Position numbers and translations under genes: made by a program
Assembly: GCF_002797715.1 (NCBI RefSeq)
Contig: NZ_PGFF01000001.1
Coordinates: 3,185,304 to 3,249,303 of the forward strand
Length of the DNA stretch: 64,000 nucleotides
From: Diaminobutyricimonas aerilata
GTDB taxonomy: Bacteria; Actinomycetota; Actinomycetes; Actinomycetales; Microbacteriaceae
Direction of reading: 5' to 3'
Notes under the pieces: generated by a model
What the model was told of the DNA's origin: nothing
Seen by the model: the letters and a program-made list of their open reading frames with translations, nothing else
The model's database searches: none
Shown: piece by piece, positions 8,956 to 16,712 of the stretch
Layout of the letters: every line of letters begins with the position of its first letter
Position numbering within the stretch: position 1 is the first letter of the stretch

Positions 8956-8969
8956 CCCGCGCATCCGCG

Positions 8970-9026
8970 GTTTCCCGTCAGTAGATGCCCTTGCGGATGC
9001 GCGCTAGGGGCGACTACGACGGGAAA
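8970..9026. repeat. Decayed copy of the GTTTCCCGTCAGTAGATGCCCTT hairpin
   Basis: The left arm at 8970-8992 is identical to the arm of the intact hairpin at 46674. The right arm at 9006-9026 keeps only the CTAC core and the GACGGGAAAC end. It sits just after the small membrane protein gene. Confidence 0.7.
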
Positions 9027-9070
9027 CGGCTCGCGAACGGCGGGGGCGCTCGCGCGGGTCGGGGATAGGC

Positions 9071-9091
9071 CGAGAACGGTTCTCGTAGACT
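9071..9091 (+). promoter_or_regulatory. Palindromic operator abutting a leaderless promoter
   Basis: CGAGAAC-G-GTTCTCG at 9071-9085 is a perfect 15-base palindrome. It touches TAGACT at 9086-9091, a good actinobacterial -10, and the ATG at 9099 lies 7 bases further on. A repressor bound here would block the permease operon. The regulator is not identified in the window. Confidence 0.6.
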
Positions 9092-9098
9092 GGAACCC

Positions 9099-10103
9099 AT
9101 GCCTTCACGCCGCGCGACCGCAGTGTCGGGGCGCGGACTCCTCATCGGGGTCGTGCTCGTCGGGGCGTTCCTCACGGCGCGACTGCTCTCGCCGCCGCAG
9201 GCGTTCGCGGCGATCGACGGGGCGCTCGGCGACGGGATCACCCTCGCGCTGAGCGTGATCATCGAGTCGCTGCCGTTCGTGTTCCTCGGCATCGGCTTCT
9301 CGATCATCGTGCAGGTGTGGCTGCCGGAGGGCTTCCTGCTGCGGCGGCTCCCCCGCCGATCGCTGCCGCGGCGCCTCGTGCTCTCGGTGCTCGGCGTGTT
9401 GCTGCCGGTGTGCGAGTGCGGCAACGTCCCCCTCGCCCGTGGGTTCCTGATGAGCGGTCTCACGGTCGGCGAATCGATGACCTTCCTGCTCGCTGCGCCC
9501 ATCCTGAACCCCGTCACGATCATCACGACGTACGAGGCGTTCGGCTGGGAGGACGGCGTGCTCGTCTCCCGCATCCTCGGCGGATTCCTGATCGCGAACC
9601 TCGTCGGCATCATCTACAGCCGCATGCCGCGGCCGATGTCGGCGCTCACGCCGGTGTTCGAGCGCTCCTGCAGCGTCGACCACTCGCATGCGCCGCGCGG
9701 CAAGCGCCTCACCCGCAGCGCCGAGCTCTTCGCTCACGAGACCACGGCGATGCTGCCGTCGCTGTTCGTCGGGGCCGCGATCGCCGGGCTCATCCAGGTG
9801 GCCGTCTCGCGGGATGTGCTCGTGACGCTCGGCAGCAACCCGCTGTGGTCGGTCGTCGCCCTCATGGCGCTCGCGTTCGTCGTGTCGATCTGCTCCAACG
9901 TCGACGCCTTCTTCGTGCTCGCCCTCGGCTCCACGTTCATGCCGGGCGCGATCGTGGCGTTCCTCGTGTTCGGTCCGATGATCGACATCAAGATGCTCGC
10001 GATGCTGCGCACGACCTTCCGGGCCCGCACCCTCGCGCTCGTCACGGCGCTCGTGGCACTCTCGACCCTCGTTCTCGGATTGGCGGTGAACCTCCTTGTT
10101 TGA
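9099..10103 (+). CDS. UPF0718/ArsP-type permease
   Basis: Integral membrane permease of 334 residues, PF03773 type (DUF318), with about eight hydrophobic spans. The characteristic LPVCECGNVPLARGF motif, with its two Cys residues, is near residue 105. A matching second half contains SICSNVDAFFVLALGS. This inverted-repeat layout is known from ArsP-like efflux permeases and the B. subtilis YcgR family. It overlaps the next gene by 8 bases, and that gene is its usual partner. Relatives are tied to metal or metalloid handling, but the cargo here is unproven. The upstream palindrome suggests ligand-dependent repression. Confidence 0.85.
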   Translation: MPSRRATAVSGRGLLIGVVLVGAFLTARLLSPPQAFAAIDGALGDGITLALSVIIESLPFVFLGIGFSIIVQVWLPEGFLLRRLPRRSLPRRLVLSVLGVLLPVCECGNVPLARGFLMSGLTVGESMTFLLAAPILNPVTIITTYEAFGWEDGVLVSRILGGFLIANLVGIIYSRMPRPMSALTPVFERSCSVDHSHAPRGKRLTRSAELFAHETTAMLPSLFVGAAIAGLIQVAVSRDVLVTLGSNPLWSVVALMALAFVVSICSNVDAFFVLALGSTFMPGAIVAFLVFGPMIDIKMLAMLRTTFRARTLALVTALVALSTLVLGLAVNLLV

Positions 10104-10863
10104 CCGACTTCGCGCCCGCTGGCTGGGCGTGGTGCTGACGCTCGCCGGCGTCGTCGCCATCCTCTGGTTGACGGCGACGGGCCGGCTCGGCCTCTACGTG
10201 CATCCGCGCTACTTCGTCTTCACCGCCGTCGCGGCCGTCGCCGCGGGGGTGCTCGCGATCGGCGCATTCGCGCTGCTGCCGCACACGGAGGCGGACGACG
10301 ACCACGATCACGACGGCGAGGGTCCCCGCACGCGCGCCGGCCGGCTGTGGTTCGGCATCGGGGCCGTCGTGCTCACCGCCGCGACGTTCGTGAGCATGCT
10401 GCTGCTGCCGCCGTCGACCCTCGACACCGCATCCGTGCAGTCCAACGAGATCTCCGACACGGCCGGCTCGCTGCCGGACGAACAGACCACCGAGCTCGTC
10501 GGCAGCGACTCCACGTCGTTCACCGTGAAGGAGTGGGCCGCGCTGCTGCGCCAGGGCGTCGACGAGGAGTACACGGCGCAGAACCCGGCGGATGTGAGCG
10601 GTTTCGTGATCGCCGACGACGCGGACCCCGACAACGTGTTCTTCGTCGCGCGGCACGCGATCACCTGCTGCACGGTCGATGCGCAGCCGATCGGCGTGCC
10701 CGTGTACCAGCCGGACTGGGCCGAGTCGCTCACCGACGGCGAATGGGTGCGGGTCGCCGGACGCTTCGAGCCGAACCAGAGCGCGACGAGCCTCGAGCCG
10801 CTCGCGATCGTGCCGACCGCGGTCGAGCCGATCGACGAGCCCGCCGACCCGTATGTCTACTGA
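10096..10863 (+). CDS. TIGR03943/DUF1980 putative permease subunit
   Basis: Membrane-anchored partner of the UPF0718 permease, 255 residues (YcgQ-type). Two N-terminal membrane helices are separated by the conserved LYVHPRYFVF segment. A His/Asp-rich stretch (EADDDHDHDGE) may bind metal. A third helix, then an extracellular domain with FVARHAITCCTVDAQPIGVPV near residue 190, whose two Cys are conserved in the family. The start codon is TTG within the 3' end of the permease gene. The pair is probably a two-component transporter or chaperone unit; biochemical function is not established for the family. Confidence 0.85.
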   Translation: MFDRLRARWLGVVLTLAGVVAILWLTATGRLGLYVHPRYFVFTAVAAVAAGVLAIGAFALLPHTEADDDHDHDGEGPRTRAGRLWFGIGAVVLTAATFVSMLLLPPSTLDTASVQSNEISDTAGSLPDEQTTELVGSDSTSFTVKEWAALLRQGVDEEYTAQNPADVSGFVIADDADPDNVFFVARHAITCCTVDAQPIGVPVYQPDWAESLTDGEWVRVAGRFEPNQSATSLEPLAIVPTAVEPIDEPADPYVY

Positions 10864-12247
10864 GGGTCGCGGAGCCGCACGGGCGAACCGTCGCTTCCGA
10901 CGGCTGCTCTACGGATGCTTCGCGGTGCTGCTGCTCGCTGCGGGCGGGCTGACCGCCGCGAACGCGGTGCGCGGCCCGACCCTCGACGCCGTCGAATACA
11001 GCGGCGCGAATCTCGTCGCGCGCGACGGGCAGCGCGTCATCCTGCGCACGGATCAGGCGCTCGCCGACAACGCGGCCGAGGGTCTGCGCACCGAGCCGGA
11101 GGCCGAGGTCGACGCGCAGGTCGACGGCTCATCCATCGTGCTGCGCTTCGCCCAGGCGCTGCGCTACGACACCGACTACCGCATCACGCTCCCGACGGTG
11201 CGCGGCGCGTTCACGACGGCGGAGTCCGTCATCGAGTTCGAGGTGAGCACCCCCGACACCGACGTGTACTCGCTCGTGCGCGACCCCGACGGTGACGACG
11301 AGTTGCGCCGGCAGGGACTCGGCGCCGGCTCGGAGGGCTCCGTGGTGTTCGCCTCCCCGCGCATCCAGGAGTACGCGCGGCTGCGCTCGCTCATCGCCGT
11401 GGCCACCCTCGACGACGAGGACCGCAGCGGACTCTCGGTCGTCGGAACGCGGGGCGAGGACCCGTTCGAGGTGGGGCTTCCGGATGTCGGCAACATCGAG
11501 AGCCTGCAGGGCGTCGGCGACGTGCTCGGCTTCGCGTTCACGGCGGCCACTCCCGGCGCGGTGAACGACGCCTTGTACGTGATGAACCTCGCGGACGGCA
11601 GCGGTGTGGTGAATCCGGTGCTCGGAGCGGATGGGGCGCCGCTGCAGGTACTGGACTGGCGGTTCGTGCCCGGCACGAGTTCGATCGTCGCGCAGACCTA
11701 CGACCAGTCGCTGTACCTCGTGGACCCGCTCGGCGAGACCCCGACGAGCCCGCTCGGTCAGCACGCGGAGTTGCGCGGATTCATCCCCGGCACCGCGACG
11801 CTCATCGTCGCCGACCCCGACCGCGGCACGCTCATCGACCTCACCTCCGGCGACGTGACGACGCTCGAGCTGCCCGAAGAGACCGAGACGGTGGGCACGA
11901 CACCCGGTGAGCTCGTCGTGATCGACGACAGCCTCCGCTATGCGCAGGAGTTCACGTCGCCGCAGACCACGTCGGCCGGCACGACCTTCGACGCGGTCGT
12001 GGCGGTGACGGATGCGGAGGGCACCCGTGTGGTGTTCGAGACGGCGACTCCGGCCTCCCGCATCGGACGGCTGTGTCCGTCGCCGAACGGCCAGTACCTC
12101 GCGATCGAGACGATCTCGCCCGAGTCGCTCACCGACGGCTACCCCGGGCTGCCTGCGGCGAGCGCCATCACGACCGTGTTCGTCGACCTCGACACCGGCG
12201 AGGCTACGCGCAGCGTCGTCGGGTTCCTCCCCGGATGGTGCCGCTGA
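10853..12247 (+). CDS. Membrane-anchored extracellular protein, unknown
   Basis: Not assigned to a named family. The protein has 464 residues: a basic N-terminus, one membrane helix (LLYGCFAVLLLAAGGLTAAN) near residue 20, then an extracellular part. The first portion looks like an Ig-like domain (SGANLVARDGQRVILRTD). The remainder has beta-propeller-like blades (DALYVMNLADGSG, SLYLVDPLGE). The ATG lies inside the end of the TIGR03943 gene (11-base overlap), so it belongs to the same operon and may serve the same transport task. The gene ends 6 bases from the convergent glycosylase gene. Confidence 0.75.
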   Translation: MSTEGRGAARANRRFRRLLYGCFAVLLLAAGGLTAANAVRGPTLDAVEYSGANLVARDGQRVILRTDQALADNAAEGLRTEPEAEVDAQVDGSSIVLRFAQALRYDTDYRITLPTVRGAFTTAESVIEFEVSTPDTDVYSLVRDPDGDDELRRQGLGAGSEGSVVFASPRIQEYARLRSLIAVATLDDEDRSGLSVVGTRGEDPFEVGLPDVGNIESLQGVGDVLGFAFTAATPGAVNDALYVMNLADGSGVVNPVLGADGAPLQVLDWRFVPGTSSIVAQTYDQSLYLVDPLGETPTSPLGQHAELRGFIPGTATLIVADPDRGTLIDLTSGDVTTLELPEETETVGTTPGELVVIDDSLRYAQEFTSPQTTSAGTTFDAVVAVTDAEGTRVVFETATPASRIGRLCPSPNGQYLAIETISPESLTDGYPGLPAASAITTVFVDLDTGEATRSVVGFLPGWCR

Positions 12248-12253
12248 CCCGGG

Positions 12254-13102
12254 TCAAGGCTCGAGCGGCCGCCCGCCGTTCTGGCAGGTCGGGCAGTACT
12301 GGGCGGCGCCCTTCGACCCGGGCACGTCGAGCACGAGGTCGCCGCACACCGGGCACGGCTCGCCGGTGCGGCCGTGCACGCGCATCGACGCGACCTTCGC
12401 CGCCTTCTGCTGGTCGATCGGCACGTCGCGGCGGGCATCGAACGCGGCCGTGAGCACTCCGGTGATGGCCACGAAGAGTCGCTCGCGCTGGTCGGCGTCG
12501 AGCGCCGAGGCGTGGGTCGTGGGCGACAGCCGCGCCGCATGCAGGATCTCGTCGGAGTAGGCGTTGCCGATGCCGGCGAGCGACGCCTGCTCCTGCAGGA
12601 GTGCTTTGAGCTGCTTGCGGCGCCCACGGACGAGCCCATCGAGCAGCTCGGGGGTGAAGGCCGGTGTGGTCGGGTCGGGGCCCAGGTCGGCGACCGCGGG
12701 CAGCGTGGTGACGTCATCCGCGATGGAGATACCGAGCGACAACCAGTCCCCGGCGTCCGTGAGGGCCATCTCCGCACCGTCGGTGAACGTGATCCGCGCG
12801 ACCACGGGAGCAACGACGGCATCGGATGCATCCGGGACGGTCTCGGCCTCGCCCGCATCCGCCCATCGGGCCCACCCCGCGCGCCCGAAACTGATCAGCA
12901 GGCCCGGGCCGTCGGTGTCGAGCGAGACGTGCTTGCCGAACCGTCGGACGCCGATCACCGTGCGGTCGGCGAGCTCCTCCGTGCGGCGGTTCCGGGTCTT
13001 GAGCACCCTGAACTCTTCCAACTCGATCGCTCGGATGGTGCGGCCGGTCGCTCGCGCGCGCAGGAACCCGGCGAGCGCGTCGACCTCTGGTGACTCGGGC
13101 AC
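12254..13102 (-). CDS. Fpg/Nei-family DNA glycosylase
   Basis: Base-excision repair glycosylase/AP lyase of 282 residues. The N-terminus is MPESPEVDAL: Pro2 and Glu3, the catalytic pair, are present, although MPELPE or MPEGPE is more usual. The conserved Lys of the beta-hairpin is in RRFGKHVSLD. The helix-two-turn-helix contains QASLAGIGNAYSDEILH. The zinc finger CPVCGD...CPTCQ closes the protein. The start is GTG at 13102. Damage specificity (oxidised purines or pyrimidines) cannot be told. It is separated from purM by 60 bases on the same strand. Confidence 0.9.
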   Translation of the reverse strand: MPESPEVDALAGFLRARATGRTIRAIELEEFRVLKTRNRRTEELADRTVIGVRRFGKHVSLDTDGPGLLISFGRAGWARWADAGEAETVPDASDAVVAPVVARITFTDGAEMALTDAGDWLSLGISIADDVTTLPAVADLGPDPTTPAFTPELLDGLVRGRRKQLKALLQEQASLAGIGNAYSDEILHAARLSPTTHASALDADQRERLFVAITGVLTAAFDARRDVPIDQQKAAKVASMRVHGRTGEPCPVCGDLVLDVPGSKGAAQYCPTCQNGGRPLEP

Positions 13103-13162
13103 GGCGTCATCCTCTCACCGGCGTCCGACGTCCGACGAGGGCCGCCGCGTCATGTCGAGTGC

Positions 13163-14266
13163 TCAGGCGGCGTAGCCGCCGACCAGGCGCACGGCGCCGC
13201 CGTCGACGCCCTTCGCACCCTGCTCGAACCCGTCCAGGTTGCGCCCCGACGTCGACACGGTGCCGGCGACCCACGACGGGATGCCGTCGGCGGTGAGGGC
13301 GGCGACGGTCGCATCGGCGGATTCGGCCGCGACGACGGCGAACATGCCGATGCCGAGGTTCCAGGTGCCCTCGGAGCTCTCCAGCGTCGACCCGGCGAGG
13401 TCGCTCAGCACCCGGAACACCGGGGAGGGCGACCAGCTCGACCGGTCGAGCTCGACCCACGATCCGCGCGGCAGCACACGCGCGAGGTTCGCCGCGATGC
13501 CGCCGCCGGTGACGTGGCTGAGTGCGTGAATGCCGTGGGTCCCGTCGAGCACGCGGAGCAGCGGGGCGGTGTAGAGGCGGGTCGGCTCGAGCAGCGCCCG
13601 GCCGACGGCTCCCCCGAAGTCGGGCAGCTCGTCCGCGTACCCGATCCCGCGCTGGGCGAGGATGTGCCGCACGAGCGAGAACCCGTTGCTGTGCAGCCCG
13701 CTCGAGGCCATCGCGACGACGACGTCACCGTCTGTCACCCGCTCCGGGCCCAGCACCGCATCCGCTTCGACCGCGCCGACCGCGGCACCCGCCACGTCGT
13801 AGTCGTCCGGGCCGAGGAGTCCCGGGTGTTCGGCGGTCTCGCCGCCGACGAGCGCCGTACCCGTCTCTTCGCAGGCCCGGGCGATACCCCGGACGATGGC
13901 CGCGATGCGCTCCGGCACGACGCGGCCGCAGGCGATGTAGTCGGTCATGAACAGCGGGCGGGCGCCCACCACGATGATGTCGTCGACGACCATGCCGACG
14001 AGGTCCTGCCCGATCGTGTCGTGGATGTCGAGCGCCTGCGCGATCGCGACCTTCGTGCCGACGCCGTCGGTCGAGGTCGCGAGCAGGGGCCGCTCGAACG
14101 CCTTGAGCGCCGACACGTCGAACAGTCCGGCGAAGCCGCCGACGCCGCCGAACACCTGCGGTCCGTGGGTCTTGGCGACCGCGGCCTTCATGAGCTCGAC
14201 GGCGAGGTCGCCCGCCGCGGTGTCGACGCCGGCCTCGGCGTAGCTGTTCGTGGGCGTCGAAGTCAT
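13163..14266 (-). CDS. purM: Phosphoribosylformylglycinamidine cyclo-ligase
   Basis: AIR synthetase, fifth step of purine synthesis: ATP-dependent ring closure of FGAM. It has 367 residues, a standard length. Typical segments are SYAEAGVDTAAGD at the N-terminus, FAGLFDV, STDGVGTKVAIA, MVVDDIIVVGARPLFMTDY and LVGGETAEHPG. TACCCT at 14273-14278 lies 6 bases before the ATG, so the message is probably leaderless. Unusually for actinobacteria it is not next to purF: a sigma factor and an FAD oxidoreductase lie between, and the two genes face away from each other. Confidence 0.97.
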   Translation of the reverse strand: MTSTPTNSYAEAGVDTAAGDLAVELMKAAVAKTHGPQVFGGVGGFAGLFDVSALKAFERPLLATSTDGVGTKVAIAQALDIHDTIGQDLVGMVVDDIIVVGARPLFMTDYIACGRVVPERIAAIVRGIARACEETGTALVGGETAEHPGLLGPDDYDVAGAAVGAVEADAVLGPERVTDGDVVVAMASSGLHSNGFSLVRHILAQRGIGYADELPDFGGAVGRALLEPTRLYTAPLLRVLDGTHGIHALSHVTGGGIAANLARVLPRGSWVELDRSSWSPSPVFRVLSDLAGSTLESSEGTWNLGIGMFAVVAAESADATVAALTADGIPSWVAGTVSTSGRNLDGFEQGAKGVDGGAVRLVGGYAA

Positions 14267-14306
14267 GCGATCAGGGTATCCGGGCCGCGCTCGCCTGACG
14301 CGCGCG

Positions 14307-15194
14307 TCAGCGCGAGAGCGCGACGGAGAAACGGTCCACCTCGCGCGACAGCACGTCGATGCCGGTGATCCGGCCGCCCCGGAGGCGGATGACGTAGACC
14401 GCGCGCGGACGAGCGTCCGGCGCGTAGACGGCACCCGGCAGGCCGTCGACGAGTGCCACTTCCGCCCCCTGGGCGCGACCGGCGAACACTCGCGCCACGG
14501 CGTCGGCGCCTCGGACGTTCTCGCGCAGCAGCGGGGCACCGCCCGCGGCGTACGGCTCTGCGGTCGCGACCGCCTGCGGATCGGCCCGCAGCTCGACCTC
14601 GGGGTCGAGCAGCTGCAGCAGCGCCCCGAAGTCGCCCTCGCGGGCGGCGCGGAGGAAGGCGGCCACCGCATCCGCCCGTTGTGCACGCTCCGCCGACACG
14701 TCGACGCTGCGCACCCGCCTCCGTGCACGCGACGCGAGTTGGCGCGCGGCGGCCGGGGTGCGCTCGACGATGGGGGCGATGTCGTCGAACGAGAGCGCGA
14801 AGAGATCGTGCAGCACGAACGCGAGCCGCTCGAGCGGGGTCAGTGTGTCGAGCACGACGGCGAGCGCCGCCGCCACGTCCTCGGTGCGTTCGGCGGAGGA
14901 CTCCGGCACGAGCGCGTCGTCGGCGTCGTCCTGTTCCGGCAGCACCGCATCCGGGTCCTCGTGGCGGGCGCCCCTGCTGCGCAGGAGATCGACGCTGACC
15001 CGCGACACCACGGTGGTCAGCCACGCTCCGAGGTTCTCGATGCCGTCGACGTCAGCGCGCTGGAGCCGCAGCCATACCTCCTGCACGGCGTCGTCGGCGT
15101 CCCACGTCGACCCGAGGATGCGCGTGGCGATCGCCCGCAGACGGACGCGATGCCGGGCGAACACGTCCGCCAGCGCCGTCGTCGTCATGGACAC
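14307..15194 (-). CDS. ECF sigma factor with NTF2-like C-terminal domain
   Basis: RNA polymerase sigma factor, 295 residues, SigJ/ECF41-related. Sigma-2 holds DADDAVQEVWLRLQ and the sigma-4 helix-turn-helix is around FDDIAPIVERTPAAARQLASR. The last about 110 residues (ADAVAAFLRAAREGDFGALL onward) are an NTF2/SnoaL-like fold that in this family regulates sigma activity in place of a separate anti-sigma factor. The WLPEP and DGGGK motifs of classical ECF41 are absent. GTG at 15194 has GGAGG 7 bases upstream; an ATG at 15188 is the alternative. The divergent FAD oxidoreductase is its likely target. Confidence 0.88.
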   Translation of the reverse strand: MSMTTTALADVFARHRVRLRAIATRILGSTWDADDAVQEVWLRLQRADVDGIENLGAWLTTVVSRVSVDLLRSRGARHEDPDAVLPEQDDADDALVPESSAERTEDVAAALAVVLDTLTPLERLAFVLHDLFALSFDDIAPIVERTPAAARQLASRARRRVRSVDVSAERAQRADAVAAFLRAAREGDFGALLQLLDPEVELRADPQAVATAEPYAAGGAPLLRENVRGADAVARVFAGRAQGAEVALVDGLPGAVYAPDARPRAVYVIRLRGGRITGIDVLSREVDRFSVALSR

Positions 15195-15217
15195 ACCGCC
15201 ACCTCCCACCTGTCGCG

Positions 15218-15242
15218 TCACACATCCGGTCCGTCCATCGAC
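15218..15242 (+). promoter_or_regulatory. ECF41-like promoter for the FAD oxidoreductase
   Basis: TCACA (15218-15222), 16 bases, then CGAC (15239-15242). This is close to the ECF41 consensus TGTCACA-N16-CGTC and to the three promoters near 56 kb. It lies about 55 bases before the ATG at 15298 and reads toward it. Confidence 0.5.
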
Positions 15243-15297
15243 AACCAAGTGACGCGCGTGATCCGACGCGCCCACCCTACTTCTGCGAAGGACCCTC

Positions 15298-16614
15298 ATG
15301 TCGATCACCTCGGCCCTGTCAGCGAACCTCTCCGACGCCCTCCGCGGCCGCGTCTGGACTCCCGAACACGACGAATTCGAGAAGCGGAGCCGGCCCTGGA
15401 ACCTCGCGATCGCACAACAGCCGGCCGCCGTGGTCGAGGCCGCGGATGCCGACGACGTGGCCACGCTCGTGCGCGTGGCCGACTCCGCCGGACTCGCCGT
15501 CTCCACCCAGCCGAACGGCCACGGCGCCTCCGGACGAGTCGACGACACGATCCTGCTGCGCACCGGACGCCTCGACGGCATCAGCGTCGACCCGGTCGCC
15601 CGGCGCGCGGTCATCGGGGCCGGTGTCCGATCCGGTGACCTGCAGCGGGCGGTCGCCGAGCACGGTCTCACCGCACTGCCGGGCAGCTCTCCCGTCGTGA
15701 GTGTGACCGGGGTGGCGCTCGGCGGCGGCCTGAGCTGGTTCGGGCGGGCGCACGGCTGGGTCGCTGACAGCGTCACCGCCTTCGACGTCGTCGACGCGCA
15801 CGGGCGACGCCTGCACGCGACACCGGACGAGCATCCCGACCTCTATTGGGCTCTGCGTGGGGGCGGCGGCGACTACGCGATCGTCACGGCGCTCGAGATC
15901 GCACTGCATCCGGCACCGCACGTGTTCGGCGGACGGATGTCGTGGACCGGCGAGCACACGCGCGCGGTGGCCGAGGCGTTCCGCGCGCTCACCTCGACGG
16001 CCCCCGAAGAGCTCACCGCTTGGCTGACGATGCTGCAGTTCCCCGGCGCAGAGCCGCTCGTCGCCCTCGACGTCACCTACCTCGGAACCGAGGTGGACGC
16101 GCGTCGGCTGCTCTCGTCGCTCGACGCGCTGCCCGCGCCGGCCTCCGACACCCGACGCGCCATGAGCGTCGCCGAACTCGGGTCGATCACGGGCGAGCCG
16201 ACGGCACCGGGACCGGGCGCGTCCCACGCCGAATTGATCACCGCCCTCGACGACGCCGCGCTCGACGCCCTCGTCTCGGAGCCGATCGCGCCCCTGCTCA
16301 GCGTGCAGGTGCGCCACCTCGGCGGTGCCTTCGCCCGACCCTCCGACAGCCCCCACGGTGCACTCGGGGAGCCGTACGCCCTCTACATGTTCGGGCTGCC
16401 GCTCGGCGAGGAGGCCGCGCGGGCGATCCGCGCCAAGCAGGCGGCGCTCGCGGCGGCTCTCCCCACCAGCGGGCGCAAGCCGGTCACCTTCCTCGACCCG
16501 ACCGAGCGGCTCTCCGACGCCCTGCCGCCCGAGTCGATCGAACGGCTGCGGCGGATCAAGCGCGAGTACGACCCGCGGGGGCTGATCCGGGCGAACTTCA
16601 CCTCGCTGGAGTGA
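15298..16614 (+). CDS. FAD-binding oxidoreductase (BBE/PCMH type)
   Basis: Berberine-bridge-enzyme-like flavoprotein, 438 residues. The PCMH FAD-binding domain covers about the first 200 residues: QPNGHGASGRVDD near residue 80, whose His is a candidate for covalent FAD attachment, and VTGVALGGGLSWFGRAHG. The BBE C-terminal segment RIKREYDPRGLIRANF closes it. No signal peptide is seen, so it is cytosolic. GAAGGA lies 5-6 bases upstream of the ATG. It is divergent from an NTF2-tailed ECF sigma factor and carries an ECF41-like promoter, so it is probably switched on by that sigma. The substrate is unknown. Confidence 0.88.
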   Translation: MSITSALSANLSDALRGRVWTPEHDEFEKRSRPWNLAIAQQPAAVVEAADADDVATLVRVADSAGLAVSTQPNGHGASGRVDDTILLRTGRLDGISVDPVARRAVIGAGVRSGDLQRAVAEHGLTALPGSSPVVSVTGVALGGGLSWFGRAHGWVADSVTAFDVVDAHGRRLHATPDEHPDLYWALRGGGGDYAIVTALEIALHPAPHVFGGRMSWTGEHTRAVAEAFRALTSTAPEELTAWLTMLQFPGAEPLVALDVTYLGTEVDARRLLSSLDALPAPASDTRRAMSVAELGSITGEPTAPGPGASHAELITALDDAALDALVSEPIAPLLSVQVRHLGGAFARPSDSPHGALGEPYALYMFGLPLGEEAARAIRAKQAALAAALPTSGRKPVTFLDPTERLSDALPPESIERLRRIKREYDPRGLIRANFTSLE

Positions 16615-16712
16615 CGGCGACGGCCGCGAATCGACCGTCGCCCGGCGGTGTGGGAGACTGGACCGTACTCGATCGAGTGCGCACCTCCCACCCCTTGGAG
16701 CCATTCCGCGTC

